DNA of 64,000 nucleotides, from assembly GCF_015330165.1 (NCBI RefSeq), contig NZ_JADDXT010000002.1, positions 3,437,646-3,501,645 of the forward strand, given 5' to 3'. The position numbers and the translations under genes were made by a program. Below the pieces are notes generated by a model, which was given only the letters and a program-made list of their open reading frames with translations, was not told the DNA's origin and did no database searches. Origin of the DNA: Zobellia roscoffensis. GTDB taxonomy: Bacteria > Bacteroidota > Bacteroidia > Flavobacteriales > Flavobacteriaceae. How positions within the stretch are numbered: position 1 is the stretch's first letter; each line of letters opens with the position of its first letter. Below, in pieces: positions 42,287 to 49,919 of the stretch.

Positions 42287-43987
42287 CTATTTTTTAGCTT
42301 TCTTTTTATCCCATAACCAACTTCCCACAAAATAAACAACTAAGGCTATCAAAAAATATTTAAAATAGGAAACCGGCTCTCCTGAGCCATTTACAGTTGT
42401 AAAGATACGGTCCCATCTAGGTCTCCAGTTTAGGATACCATCATTAAAATTATCAACACTTAGCCAGATAAATATAGGTGTACCTACAATATGGTTTTCC
42501 GGTACGTAGCCCCAAGCTCTGCTATCTTCGGAGTGGTCACGGTTATCTCCCATCATCCAATAGTAATCTTGCTTAAAAGTATATGAATCCGCTACTTCTC
42601 CATTCAGTTTTATTTGGTTACCAGATACGCTGATAGTGTTGCCTTCGTATTCTCTTATAATTTTTTTATAGAGTGGTAAAACTTTTAAATTTAAAGGCAC
42701 TGTAGCGCCTTTTTGTGGAATATAAATGGTGCCCATTTGGTCATAATTCCAAGGGTAGTCAGGGCTTTGAGGGAATATATTTCCGCCTGGCACTCCTTTT
42801 TTCTCTACTATTCGTACAATAGAATCTAATGAAGTTTCCTTTTTAAGTTCCGCTACCATTTCATCCGTTAACGGAGCAATACGCTCAAGGCCTGTTTCTT
42901 CTGCTAAAGAAATTGAATTCTTTCTGGCTACTGAAATAGGGATACCGCCTTCATTGGTGTAAACTTCTAATTTACCATCATTACGTTGTCTGTAGCCTTT
43001 TACGTATTTCTGAATGCTGTTTAGTTGTTGTTGGTTCAAGGAGTTAATGATGTACTTCCGGTTCCAGCCTGTAGCGTCTACTTTCTCTAATATAGTAGAA
43101 GATACTCCTTTGTTAGAATACAATGCATAATCATATTGAGGTTTAGCTCTATCGGACAGTTGTAATTGCTTTCCGTTGATGTATACGTAACCATCAATAA
43201 CAGCTAATGAATCGCCTGGAATACCCACACAACGTTTTACGTAATTAGATTTCTTGTCAATTGGTTTTATAACGCCTTTTTCTTTTTTAAAAAACTGGCG
43301 AACCGTATCTGCAGGCCAACTAAAAACAACAATATCATTCCGGTCTACTTTGGTAAAACCTGGAAGCCTGAAATATGGAAGCTGAGGTTTTGTTAAATAT
43401 GATTTTGTGTGAACAAGAGGTAAAGTATCGTGAACCATTGGAGCTGCAACGGTAGTCATTGGTGTTCTTGCCCCATAATGAAATTTACTAACAAACAACA
43501 AATCCCCAACGCGGAGGGTACGTTCTAACGATGGGGTAGGTATTACATATGGTTGAATAAAATACGTGTGCACCAGCGTTGCTGCAATAACTGCAAAAGC
43601 AATGGAGCTTACCCATTCACCAGTAGCGGTTTGGGGCTGAAGACTTCGGTCTTCAATGTATTTGACATCCAAAGCGTAGTTTACGTAGTAGATATAAAAA
43701 CCTAATGTAAGTATCACCAACCAAGTGTCAGCCGTGCTATTGCGTCCAAAACTACGAATGGTCTCAATCCAAATAATAGGAAACATCAATAGATTGATGA
43801 TCGGAATGAATAAAAGTACCGTCCACCATTTTGGGCGATTGATAATTTGCATTAAAACAATTGCATTGTATACAGGAATAGCTGCTTCCCAAGCTTTTCT
43901 ACCTGCTTTTACGTAAAGTTTCCAGGTTCCTGCAAAATGGATTATCTGAATAATCAGAATAAAAAGTAACCACTGTGTTGCGTCCAT
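42287..43987 (-). CDS. lepB: signal peptidase I with N-terminal DUF5684-like region
   Basis: Removes signal peptides from exported proteins at the inner membrane. At 566 aa it is much longer than E. coli LepB. An N-terminal segment of three membrane helices (residues 1-110, DUF5684-like) precedes the protease. The catalytic serine is in YVIPTPSLERTLRVGD (about 152); the general-base lysine is in SNYVKRCVGIPGDSL (about 249). A long insertion (about 260-440) separates it from MMGDNRDHSEDSRAWGYVPE. Serine is followed by Leu rather than the common Met. Large lepB proteins of this kind are typical of Flavobacteriaceae. One membrane helix at the C-terminus. Confidence 0.92.
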   Translation of the reverse strand: MDATQWLLFILIIQIIHFAGTWKLYVKAGRKAWEAAIPVYNAIVLMQIINRPKWWTVLLFIPIINLLMFPIIWIETIRSFGRNSTADTWLVILTLGFYIYYVNYALDVKYIEDRSLQPQTATGEWVSSIAFAVIAATLVHTYFIQPYVIPTPSLERTLRVGDLLFVSKFHYGARTPMTTVAAPMVHDTLPLVHTKSYLTKPQLPYFRLPGFTKVDRNDIVVFSWPADTVRQFFKKEKGVIKPIDKKSNYVKRCVGIPGDSLAVIDGYVYINGKQLQLSDRAKPQYDYALYSNKGVSSTILEKVDATGWNRKYIINSLNQQQLNSIQKYVKGYRQRNDGKLEVYTNEGGIPISVARKNSISLAEETGLERIAPLTDEMVAELKKETSLDSIVRIVEKKGVPGGNIFPQSPDYPWNYDQMGTIYIPQKGATVPLNLKVLPLYKKIIREYEGNTISVSGNQIKLNGEVADSYTFKQDYYWMMGDNRDHSEDSRAWGYVPENHIVGTPIFIWLSVDNFNDGILNWRPRWDRIFTTVNGSGEPVSYFKYFLIALVVYFVGSWLWDKKKAKK

Positions 43988-44093
43988 TTGTGTATTTTAT
44001 ATTGTAAAAATGCTCTTGTTTGAATTCTTAAAGCATTGAAATCTAATGACTCTATTGCAAATAAGCCTAATTCTTGTTCAATTATTATATCTG

Positions 44094-44795
44094 TTAACCA
44101 AGGTTTAACACATCTTTCATGGTGAAAATTCCGGTTTTACCTACAATCCATTCGGCTGCTATAACGGCGCCAAGAGCAAAACCTTCCCTGTTATGGGCGG
44201 TATGCTTAATTTCTATGGAATCTACCTCGCTACTGTAATCTATGCTATGCGTGCCCGGTGTTGTACCAATTCTTTTTGATACGATCGGAATTTCCCCCGC
44301 AGGCGCATTTTCAAGTTTCCAAGCTTTATAATCCGTGTTTTTGATTATGCCTTCCGCTAAAGTAATAGCCGTACCGCTGGGTTCGTCTAACTTCTGGGTG
44401 TGATGAATTTCTTCCATAGACACCTTATATTGGTCTAAATTCTTCATCATCTTGGCTAAATATTCATTAAGCTCAAAAAATACATTTACGCCTAAGCTAA
44501 AATTAGAGGCGTAGATAAAAGCACCTTTGTTTTCCTTACATAGGGCAGAGGCTTCATCGTACTTATCTAACCAGCCGGTAGTTCCTGAGATGACGGGTAC
44601 GCCATTTTCAAAACATTTGGTAAGATTACCAAAAGCGGCACTTGGCATACTGAAATCAATAGCGACATCCATTTCTGAGAAATCAATATCAACCGTATCA
44701 ACATCAATTTTTGCTACAATAGTGTGATTTCTACTTAGGGCAATTTTCTCAATCATTTTACCCATTTTACCGTATCCGAATAGTGCTATTTTCAA
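44094..44795 (-). CDS. dapB: 4-hydroxy-tetrahydrodipicolinate reductase
   Basis: Reduces 4-hydroxy-tetrahydrodipicolinate in the lysine and meso-diaminopimelate route, with NAD(P)H. At 233 aa it is the short DapB of Bacteroidota. The nucleotide-binding start is KIALFGYGKMGKMIEKIAL. The catalytic and substrate-binding motif is EEIHHTQKLDEPSGTAI. IEIKHTAHNREGFALGAVIA completes the signature. It is downstream of the DUF5683 gene, 57 bp away, in a run parA-parB-DUF5683-dapB-lepB. Confidence 0.95.
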   Translation of the reverse strand: MKIALFGYGKMGKMIEKIALSRNHTIVAKIDVDTVDIDFSEMDVAIDFSMPSAAFGNLTKCFENGVPVISGTTGWLDKYDEASALCKENKGAFIYASNFSLGVNVFFELNEYLAKMMKNLDQYKVSMEEIHHTQKLDEPSGTAITLAEGIIKNTDYKAWKLENAPAGEIPIVSKRIGTTPGTHSIDYSSEVDSIEIKHTAHNREGFALGAVIAAEWIVGKTGIFTMKDVLNLG

Positions 44796-44851
44796 TGTAT
44801 GTAATTATTTTGATAACTGATTTTAATCCACTTAAAAACAGTTGTTTGTAT

Positions 44852-45493
44852 TTAGAATTTTATAATCACGGCCATGCCGTAACTAGGGTTGTTGGTTATG
44901 GGGTCCAAATCTAGAAATGGCTCCATATCAAAACTTAGATCGTCATCAATATTGAACTGTTTTAAATGCGCATCTACATTGGCATCTACAATATTCAATG
45001 CGTATAATGCAATGGATACAAGTAACAATAAATCTCGATCATTTTGAAAGCGTTCTTGTTGACTCTGTAAATCGTCTAAACCTAACAGAGGAACGTTGCT
45101 TGGATTGGTTGGATTTGCATAAAATTCATCATCAGTAAACCCAGCCCTTCTTCTTTTAAAGGCTGTACGTACACGTTGATAATTATTATTGTTCCAAGTA
45201 TACCCATAAACTGCAGCTCCTATGGCTCCATAAACAATTGGTACTTTCCAATACCGTTTATTGTAAATCTGACCTAAACCAGGAAAAACAGCAGAATAAA
45301 AAGCTGCTTTGCTAGGGGCAAGCGGGTTGATCCTAACCTTTTTCTTTTTGAGTGTATCCACTACAACAATTCCCTCCTCGGCCAAACTGGTCTGAAGAGA
45401 ATCTACCTCTTTGTCTTTAGTCACTTCTTCTTGAGCAGTGATGGTTAACGTAAATAAGGCAATAAAAATAAGGGTTAGGAGTGACTTACTCAC
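44852..45493 (-). CDS. DUF5683 domain-containing protein
   Basis: A 213-aa envelope protein. A cleavable-type signal (SLLTLIFIALFTLTITAQEE) precedes an acidic linker and the DUF5683 domain: INPLAPSKAAFYSAVFPGLG, QIYNKRYWKVPIVYGAIGAA, then a second hydrophobic stretch LLLLVSIALYALNIVDANVD. The domain is found across Bacteroidota beside parB and dapB; its function is unknown. The start is GTG at 45493 and overlaps the parB stop by 8 bp, which suggests coupling. Confidence 0.85.
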   Translation of the reverse strand: MSKSLLTLIFIALFTLTITAQEEVTKDKEVDSLQTSLAEEGIVVVDTLKKKKVRINPLAPSKAAFYSAVFPGLGQIYNKRYWKVPIVYGAIGAAVYGYTWNNNNYQRVRTAFKRRRAGFTDDEFYANPTNPSNVPLLGLDDLQSQQERFQNDRDLLLLVSIALYALNIVDANVDAHLKQFNIDDDLSFDMEPFLDLDPITNNPSYGMAVIIKF

Positions 45494-46388
45494 CTAGAAT
45501 TAATTTTTTGATTCGTTTAAACTCTTCCTGAGAATGAAACGGAATAGTTATTTTTCCATTCCCTTTTTCTGTAGCTGAAATATCTACTTTTACCGAAAGA
45601 TGGTCAGTAAAGGGTTTAATATTTCCCTTTGCAAATTCAGGAGTTTTTGGAGCCTTTTTTGCAGGTTTTTCAGGAGAACTACCTTCATGATAGGCTTTTA
45701 CGGCACGTTCCGTGTCGCGTACAGAAAGATTCTGACCTATAATTTTCTCGTAAAGATCAATCTGGTCACTCTTCTTTTCAATATTAACCAGTGCGCGACC
45801 GTGCCCCATACTCAAAAAGCCATCTCTAATACCTGTTTGGATAATTGGGTCAAGGCGTAAAAGACGTAAGTAATTAGTAATGGTAGAGCGTTTTTTGCCT
45901 ACACGATCACTTAATTTTTCTTGGGTAAGTTGAATTTCATCAAGTAACCTTTGGTAAGAAAGTGCTATTTCGATTGGATCTAAATCCTGGCGTTGAATAT
46001 TTTCAACCAAGGCCATTTCCAATGATTCTTGATCATCGGCAATACGTATATATGCTGGTATAGTGGTAAGTCCTGCCAGTTTTGAAGCACGGCATCTTCG
46101 TTCACCAGAAACCAGTTGATATTTGTTAAAATCTAATTTGCGGACCGTAATGGGTTGTATTACACCTAACTGGCTAATTGAAGTAGCCAATTCCTTAAGC
46201 GCTTCATCATTGAAATTTGAACGTGGCTGAAAAGGGTTCATTTCAATAGACTCAATATCCAGCTCTACAATATTACCCACCACTTTGTCTGCATTCTTAT
46301 CTGCAGCAGATTGAATATCGTTTTCAGGGTCTTTTAATAGAGCGGAGAGTCCGCGGCCTAGTGCTTGTTTTTTTGTTGCTTTCGCCAT
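45486..46388 (-). CDS. parB: chromosome partitioning protein ParB
   Basis: A CTP-dependent DNA clamp that loads at parS sites and spreads to organise the origin region (300 aa). N-terminal basic segment AKATKKQALGRGLSALLKDP is typical. The CTPase domain carries NPFQPRSNFNDEALKELATS and the box II motif SGERRCRASKLAGL. A helix-turn-helix follows (LTQEKLSDRVGKKRSTITNY) with DGFLSMGHGRALV. The C-terminal dimerisation part is KITIPFHSQEEFKRIKKLIL. Start and parA stop overlap by 1 bp. No consensus parS was seen in the window. Confidence 0.96.
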   Translation of the reverse strand: MAKATKKQALGRGLSALLKDPENDIQSAADKNADKVVGNIVELDIESIEMNPFQPRSNFNDEALKELATSISQLGVIQPITVRKLDFNKYQLVSGERRCRASKLAGLTTIPAYIRIADDQESLEMALVENIQRQDLDPIEIALSYQRLLDEIQLTQEKLSDRVGKKRSTITNYLRLLRLDPIIQTGIRDGFLSMGHGRALVNIEKKSDQIDLYEKIIGQNLSVRDTERAVKAYHEGSSPEKPAKKAPKTPEFAKGNIKPFTDHLSVKVDISATEKGNGKITIPFHSQEEFKRIKKLILGE

Positions 46389-47161
46389 TAAGCTATCTCT
46401 TTGTTTTTCTTGACGACTTCATGGGCCAGGTTCAAGTAATTGGAAGCGCCTTTGCTGCTTGCGTCATATTTTATAATACTTTCCCCGTAACTAGGAGCTT
46501 CGCTTAACCTTACGTTACGCTGAATTATAGTATCAAAAACCATATCTGCAAAATGCTTACGTACTTCTTCTACTACTTGGTTAGAAAGTCTTAAACGAGA
46601 ATCGTACATAGTCAATAACATGCCTTCAATATCTAGATTGGCATTGTGTATTTTTTGTACACTTTTAATTGTATTCAACAATTTTCCAAGGCCTTCCAAA
46701 GCAAAATATTCACATTGAATAGGAATAATTACAGAGTCTGCGGCCGTAAGGGCGTTTAAAGTAAGTAGCCCCAAAGAAGGAGCACAATCAATTAAAATAT
46801 AATCATAGGTGTCCCTAAGGTCAGATATTGCTTTCTTCATCATATATTCCCGTTGGTCTTTGTCCACCAATTCAATTTCAATGGCGACCAGGTCAATATG
46901 TGCAGGAATTAGATCTAAGTTAGGAGAGTCCGTACTTATGATAGCTTCTTTGGCACTTTTAGTATGCTCAAGAAGTTGATATGTGCCATATTCAACACTT
47001 TCTACATCAATGCCCAAACCCGATGTGGCATTAGCCTGTGGGTCTGCATCTATTAGCAATACCTTCTTTTCTAGAACACCTAGAGAAGCTGCCAAATTAA
47101 CTGTTGTAGTGGTTTTACCCACTCCTCCCTTTTGATTCGCAATAGCAATAATCTTGCCCAT
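46388..47161 (-). CDS. parA: chromosome partitioning ATPase ParA (Soj-type)
   Basis: A Walker-type ATPase that drives origin segregation with ParB (257 aa). The deviant Walker A is AIANQKGGVGKTTTTVNLAA, with the signature lysine before the loop. LLIDADPQANATSGLG forms Walker A', and YILIDCAPSLGLLTLNALTA forms Walker B. The C-terminal region NVRLSEAPSYGESIIKYDAS is characteristic of chromosomal Soj/ParA rather than plasmid forms. The ATG is preceded by a long AT-rich region with palindromes and three spaced CGTTA repeats. Confidence 0.96.
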   Translation of the reverse strand: MGKIIAIANQKGGVGKTTTTVNLAASLGVLEKKVLLIDADPQANATSGLGIDVESVEYGTYQLLEHTKSAKEAIISTDSPNLDLIPAHIDLVAIEIELVDKDQREYMMKKAISDLRDTYDYILIDCAPSLGLLTLNALTAADSVIIPIQCEYFALEGLGKLLNTIKSVQKIHNANLDIEGMLLTMYDSRLRLSNQVVEEVRKHFADMVFDTIIQRNVRLSEAPSYGESIIKYDASSKGASNYLNLAHEVVKKNKEIA

Positions 47162-47571
47162 TATCAGTCTGAGTTAGGGGGTAAAAATACGATTATTTAC
47201 AATGCTATTGAAACCATTTTGTTAACACAAAGTGAATAAGTGTGGCCTTTTGCGTTAAAGTTCGTTAACTGAGCGTTACTTTTTATTGAATATAAAGTTT
47301 TAAAGACCAGAGTTGCTATTGGAAATAGTATGTTAATACTAATTTCAGCTTTGAAAATCAAATGGATTTTCATGTGGATTTTTAATGGAATTTATTTCAT
47401 AAATAAATGAAAAACAGCTGTTTAAACATTATAATGTAAACTTTCTGTTTGCTCCGTAAAAAGTGAGCGGTTTTAACAATTAAAAAGAAGGGATATGTGG
47501 AATGATGTTTGTTTGAAGATTATTCTTTTATTAACAATCTAATTATAGGTTGTGTGAAACCACATCTCGTT
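47162..47571. other. 410-bp intergenic region rich in palindromes, upstream of parA
   Basis: The longest gene-free stretch. No protein or tRNA is visible. Near parA are three direct CGTTA repeats at 10-11-bp spacing (47253, 47263, 47274). Further left to right are GAAAATC-AAATG-GATTTTC (47353-47371), TTTATTT-CAT-AAATAAA (47391-47407), AAACAGCTGTTT (47412-47423), GTTTAAAC (47420-47427) and ACATTATAATGT (47426-47437). At the far end GTGAAAC-N8-GTTTCAC (47554-47575) forms a hairpin spanning the FtsB-like stop codon. The order of its half-sites is the reverse of the usual parS (GTTTCAC-GTGAAAC). A regulatory or segregation role is possible. Confidence 0.55.
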
Positions 47572-47904
47572 TCACTTTTTTTCTTTGATTTTCAAGCTAT
47601 CCTCATACTCGATTAGGTAAATTTCTTCATCCTTTTTTTTGAGGAAATACTGTTCTCTGGCAAACTTTTCTAACTCTTCAGGGTCTGATAGTTTCTTTAG
47701 AATCTTTTTGTCGTTAGCAATTTCATCCTTTAGGAACTCTTGTTGTTTCTCTAGTTTTTGGATTTCTTTTTTGAGTTCTAAATGAATCAATAGGGAATTG
47801 GTGTCAAAAAATAACATCCATATTACAAATACAGTCAGCACCAATACGTACATATTGGTAAGTATGCTAAACCATTTTTTCTTTTTTAAATCTTTGAATC
47901 CCAT
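47572..47904 (-). CDS. FtsB/DivIC-like septum formation initiator family protein
   Basis: A 110-aa single-pass protein: a short basic cytoplasmic N-terminus, one membrane helix (LTNMYVLVLTVFVIWMLFFD, about 12-33) and a periplasmic coiled coil (LELKKEIQKLEKQQEFLKDE...). The C-terminal SDPEELEKFAREQYFLKKKD with YFLKKKDEEIYLIE is the family signature. It should act in the divisome complex with FtsL- and FtsQ-like partners, by family. ATG at 47904 (MGFKDLKKK) is preferred to a TTG four codons earlier, which would overlap udk. It follows udk by 4 bp. Confidence 0.87.
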   Translation of the reverse strand: MGFKDLKKKKWFSILTNMYVLVLTVFVIWMLFFDTNSLLIHLELKKEIQKLEKQQEFLKDEIANDKKILKKLSDPEELEKFAREQYFLKKKDEEIYLIEYEDSLKIKEKK

Positions 47905-47908
47905 TTTA

Positions 47909-48517
47909 CTATACAAGTTTCTCGTTGATGATTGTTCTTACAATATCAACTGCAACCGTATTGTATTTATTGTTAGGAATGATAATATCTGCATATTCTT
48001 TAGTGGGTTCTATGAACTGAAGATGCATAGGTTTAATATTAGATTGGTATTTGTCTAGGGTTTCATCTAGATTCCAGCCTCTTTCGTTTACGTCTCTCTT
48101 TAACCTTCTAATCAATCTTTCATCAGAATCCGCATGAACAAATATTTTAATGTCCATCATTTTTCGAAGCAAGGAATTGGTCAGAATAAGAATACCTTCT
48201 ACAATAAGTACTTTAGTTGGGTGTACGGGAACGGTTTTGTCCGTACGGTTGCATTCTAAAAAAGAATAGACCGGTTGTTTAATAGAATGCCCAGCTTTTA
48301 ATAACTTCAAATGTTCTTCAAGCAAATCAAAATCAATGGATTTTGGGTGGTCAAAATTAGTTTTTCTTCTTTCCTCCAAAGGCATTTCGGAGAGGTCATT
48401 GTAATACGAGTCTTGTGAAATAACTCCAACTTCACCTTCTGGTAGCGAGTCTATAATTTGGTTTACAACTGTTGTTTTGCCACAACCTGTGCCTCCCGCT
48501 ATTCCAATTATCAGCAT
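47909..48517 (-). CDS. udk: uridine kinase
   Basis: Phosphorylates uridine and cytidine with ATP or GTP in pyrimidine salvage (202 aa). The P-loop is IIGIAGGTGCGKTTVVNQII. Other conserved parts are EVGVISQDSYYNDLSEMPLE, NFDHPKSIDFDLLEEHLKLL, IKQPVYSFLECNRTDKTVPV, LIVEGILILTNSLLRKMMDI and RRLKRDVNERGWNLDETLDK. ATG at 48517 (MLIIGIAGG) gives the canonical N-terminus; the open frame extends 25 codons upstream but overlaps its promoter. Likely co-transcribed with the FtsB-like gene. Confidence 0.95.
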   Translation of the reverse strand: MLIIGIAGGTGCGKTTVVNQIIDSLPEGEVGVISQDSYYNDLSEMPLEERRKTNFDHPKSIDFDLLEEHLKLLKAGHSIKQPVYSFLECNRTDKTVPVHPTKVLIVEGILILTNSLLRKMMDIKIFVHADSDERLIRRLKRDVNERGWNLDETLDKYQSNIKPMHLQFIEPTKEYADIIIPNNKYNTVAVDIVRTIINEKLV

Positions 48518-48534
48518 GCTATTTAATTTTTTGT

Positions 48535-48542
48535 CAAAAATA
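48535..48542 (-). promoter_or_regulatory. predicted -7 element of the udk operon
   Basis: The minus strand reads TATTTTTG, a TAnnTTTG match, about 18 bp ahead of the udk ATG at 48517. No TTG -33 box was seen. Confidence 0.4.
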
Positions 48543-48614
48543 CATATTTGTAAAGCATTATTAGACGTATACCTAAAAGGAACTTTTAACAATGCCTTTT
48601 CTTATGTGAATATG

Positions 48615-48622
48615 TACTTTTG
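48615..48622 (+). promoter_or_regulatory. predicted -7 element directly ahead of the Bcr/CflA transporter
   Basis: TACTTTTG is followed by CACC and then ATG at 48627. As with nrnA and the SpoU gene, the expected transcription start falls on or beside the start codon. Confidence 0.4.
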
Positions 48623-48626
48623 CACC

Positions 48627-49850
48627 ATGCAAAATGACAATGTAAAACCCAATTTTGAATTCATAGCCTTAATGGCTTCTCTTATGTCTATTGTGGCCTT
48701 GGCTATAGATGCGTTATTGCCTGCTCTGTCACATATTGGGATAACTATAAACAGTTTAGACCCTATAAAAAATCAGCTGTTAATAACCATGATTTTTTTA
48801 GGCCTAGGTGTTGGACAGTTGTTTTTTGGGCCGCTATCAGATAGTTATGGCAGGAAGCCCGTGGTGTATATTGGTTTCGCTCTTTTTGCTGTGGCAAGTG
48901 TAATTTGTGTATTGGCACCTACTTTAGAAATAATGATTGTAGGCCGTATTTTGCAAGGTATTGGTCTTTCAGCACCGCGTACCATTGCTATTTCCATCAT
49001 TAGGGATACCTATAAAGGCGATTATATGGCGAAAATTATGTCGTTCGTTACAGCCTTCTTTATTTTGGTTCCTGTGGTGGCTCCAGCTATTGGCAAATGG
49101 ATTATGGATGCTTTTGGATGGGAATATATATTTTACATCCAATTGTTTTTTGGATTTATAGTGAGTATTTGGTTTTGGAAGCGGCAACCGGAAACTTTAA
49201 AACCTCAATTTAAAATACCATTTTCAATGTCCGTCTTTGTAAGTGGTTCTAAGGAATTTTTTAGATATCGTGAAACGGTTGCCTTTACATTTGCATCTGG
49301 CTTTGTAACGGGTGCTTTTTTGGTGTACTTAAGTTCGTCTCAGCATGTGTTTGAGGACCAGTATGGTATGGTAGAAAATTTCCCGTATATATTTGCTGGA
49401 TTAGCCTGTTCTGTTGGGCTTTCTACTTTTTTAAATGGCACTTTGGTACTTCGTTTTGGTATGCGACGTTTGGCTCTTACTGCTATGAGTGCATTTTGTG
49501 TTATAGCCTTATCCTATGTGGTGTGGTTCTGGGGAAAACCAAACCCAAGTGTACCTGTTTTAGTTGCGTTTTTGTTCGTGCAATTTTTATGTTTGGGCTT
49601 TTTATGGGGAAATTTCAGGTCTATTGCTATGGAACCTATTGGTCATATTGCAGGAATTGGAGCTGCTATAAATGGTTTTATCTCAACCCTTCTTTCTGTG
49701 CCTATTGCAAATTATATAGGTGGATACGTACAAGACACGGTTTGGCCCATGTTTGCGGGTTTAACTGTTTGTGGGTTACTTTCTTTAATTGCAATACTAA
49801 TGGGAACCAAAGGAAAGGTGCTTGCTACTGCTGAGCACAGTAGACTTTAA
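48627..49850 (+). CDS. Bcr/CflA family multidrug efflux transporter (MFS)
   Basis: A 12-helix drug:H+ antiporter of the Bcr/CflA subfamily (407 aa). It has ALMASLMSIVALAIDALLPA in helix 1, the MFS motif A GPLSDSYGRKPVVYIGFALF after helix 2, and GRILQGIGLSAPRTIAISII in helix 4. The first 50 codons of the longer open frame overlap udk and contain no conserved sequence, so the ATG at 48627 (MQNDNVKPNFEF) is used. Substrate range is unknown; members export drugs, sulfonamides or L-cysteine-like compounds. It ends at a strong bidirectional terminator. Confidence 0.9.
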   Translation: MQNDNVKPNFEFIALMASLMSIVALAIDALLPALSHIGITINSLDPIKNQLLITMIFLGLGVGQLFFGPLSDSYGRKPVVYIGFALFAVASVICVLAPTLEIMIVGRILQGIGLSAPRTIAISIIRDTYKGDYMAKIMSFVTAFFILVPVVAPAIGKWIMDAFGWEYIFYIQLFFGFIVSIWFWKRQPETLKPQFKIPFSMSVFVSGSKEFFRYRETVAFTFASGFVTGAFLVYLSSSQHVFEDQYGMVENFPYIFAGLACSVGLSTFLNGTLVLRFGMRRLALTAMSAFCVIALSYVVWFWGKPNPSVPVLVAFLFVQFLCLGFLWGNFRSIAMEPIGHIAGIGAAINGFISTLLSVPIANYIGGYVQDTVWPMFAGLTVCGLLSLIAILMGTKGKVLATAEHSRL

Positions 49851-49872
49851 AAATAGAAGAGTACAATAGAAC

Positions 49873-49911
49873 GGGCAAAAGGAAGTAATCACGATTTCCT
49901 TTTGCCCTTTT
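49873..49911. terminator. bidirectional intrinsic terminator between the Bcr/CflA gene and acs
   Basis: GGGCAAAAGGAA (49873-49884) and TTCCTTTTGCCC (49896-49907) are perfect inverted repeats around an 11-nt loop, followed by T residues on the plus strand. It lies between two converging genes. Confidence 0.9.
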
Positions 49912-49919
49912 TTATCAAT

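Noticed and set aside
47162..47571. Replication origin in the parA upstream region
   Set aside because: Palindromes and AT-richness are present, but no cluster of DnaA boxes (TTATNCACA type) was found, and dnaA is not in the window.
47554..47575. A true parS site
   Set aside because: The half-sites are in the order GTGAAAC...GTTTCAC with an 8-nt gap; consensus parS has them abutted in the other order. Kept only as a low-confidence finding.
48477..48626. A 50-residue N-terminal extension of the Bcr/CflA transporter
   Set aside because: The extension overlaps the udk coding region on the other strand, has no conserved sequence, and a -7 box plus ATG at 48627 give the standard N-terminus.
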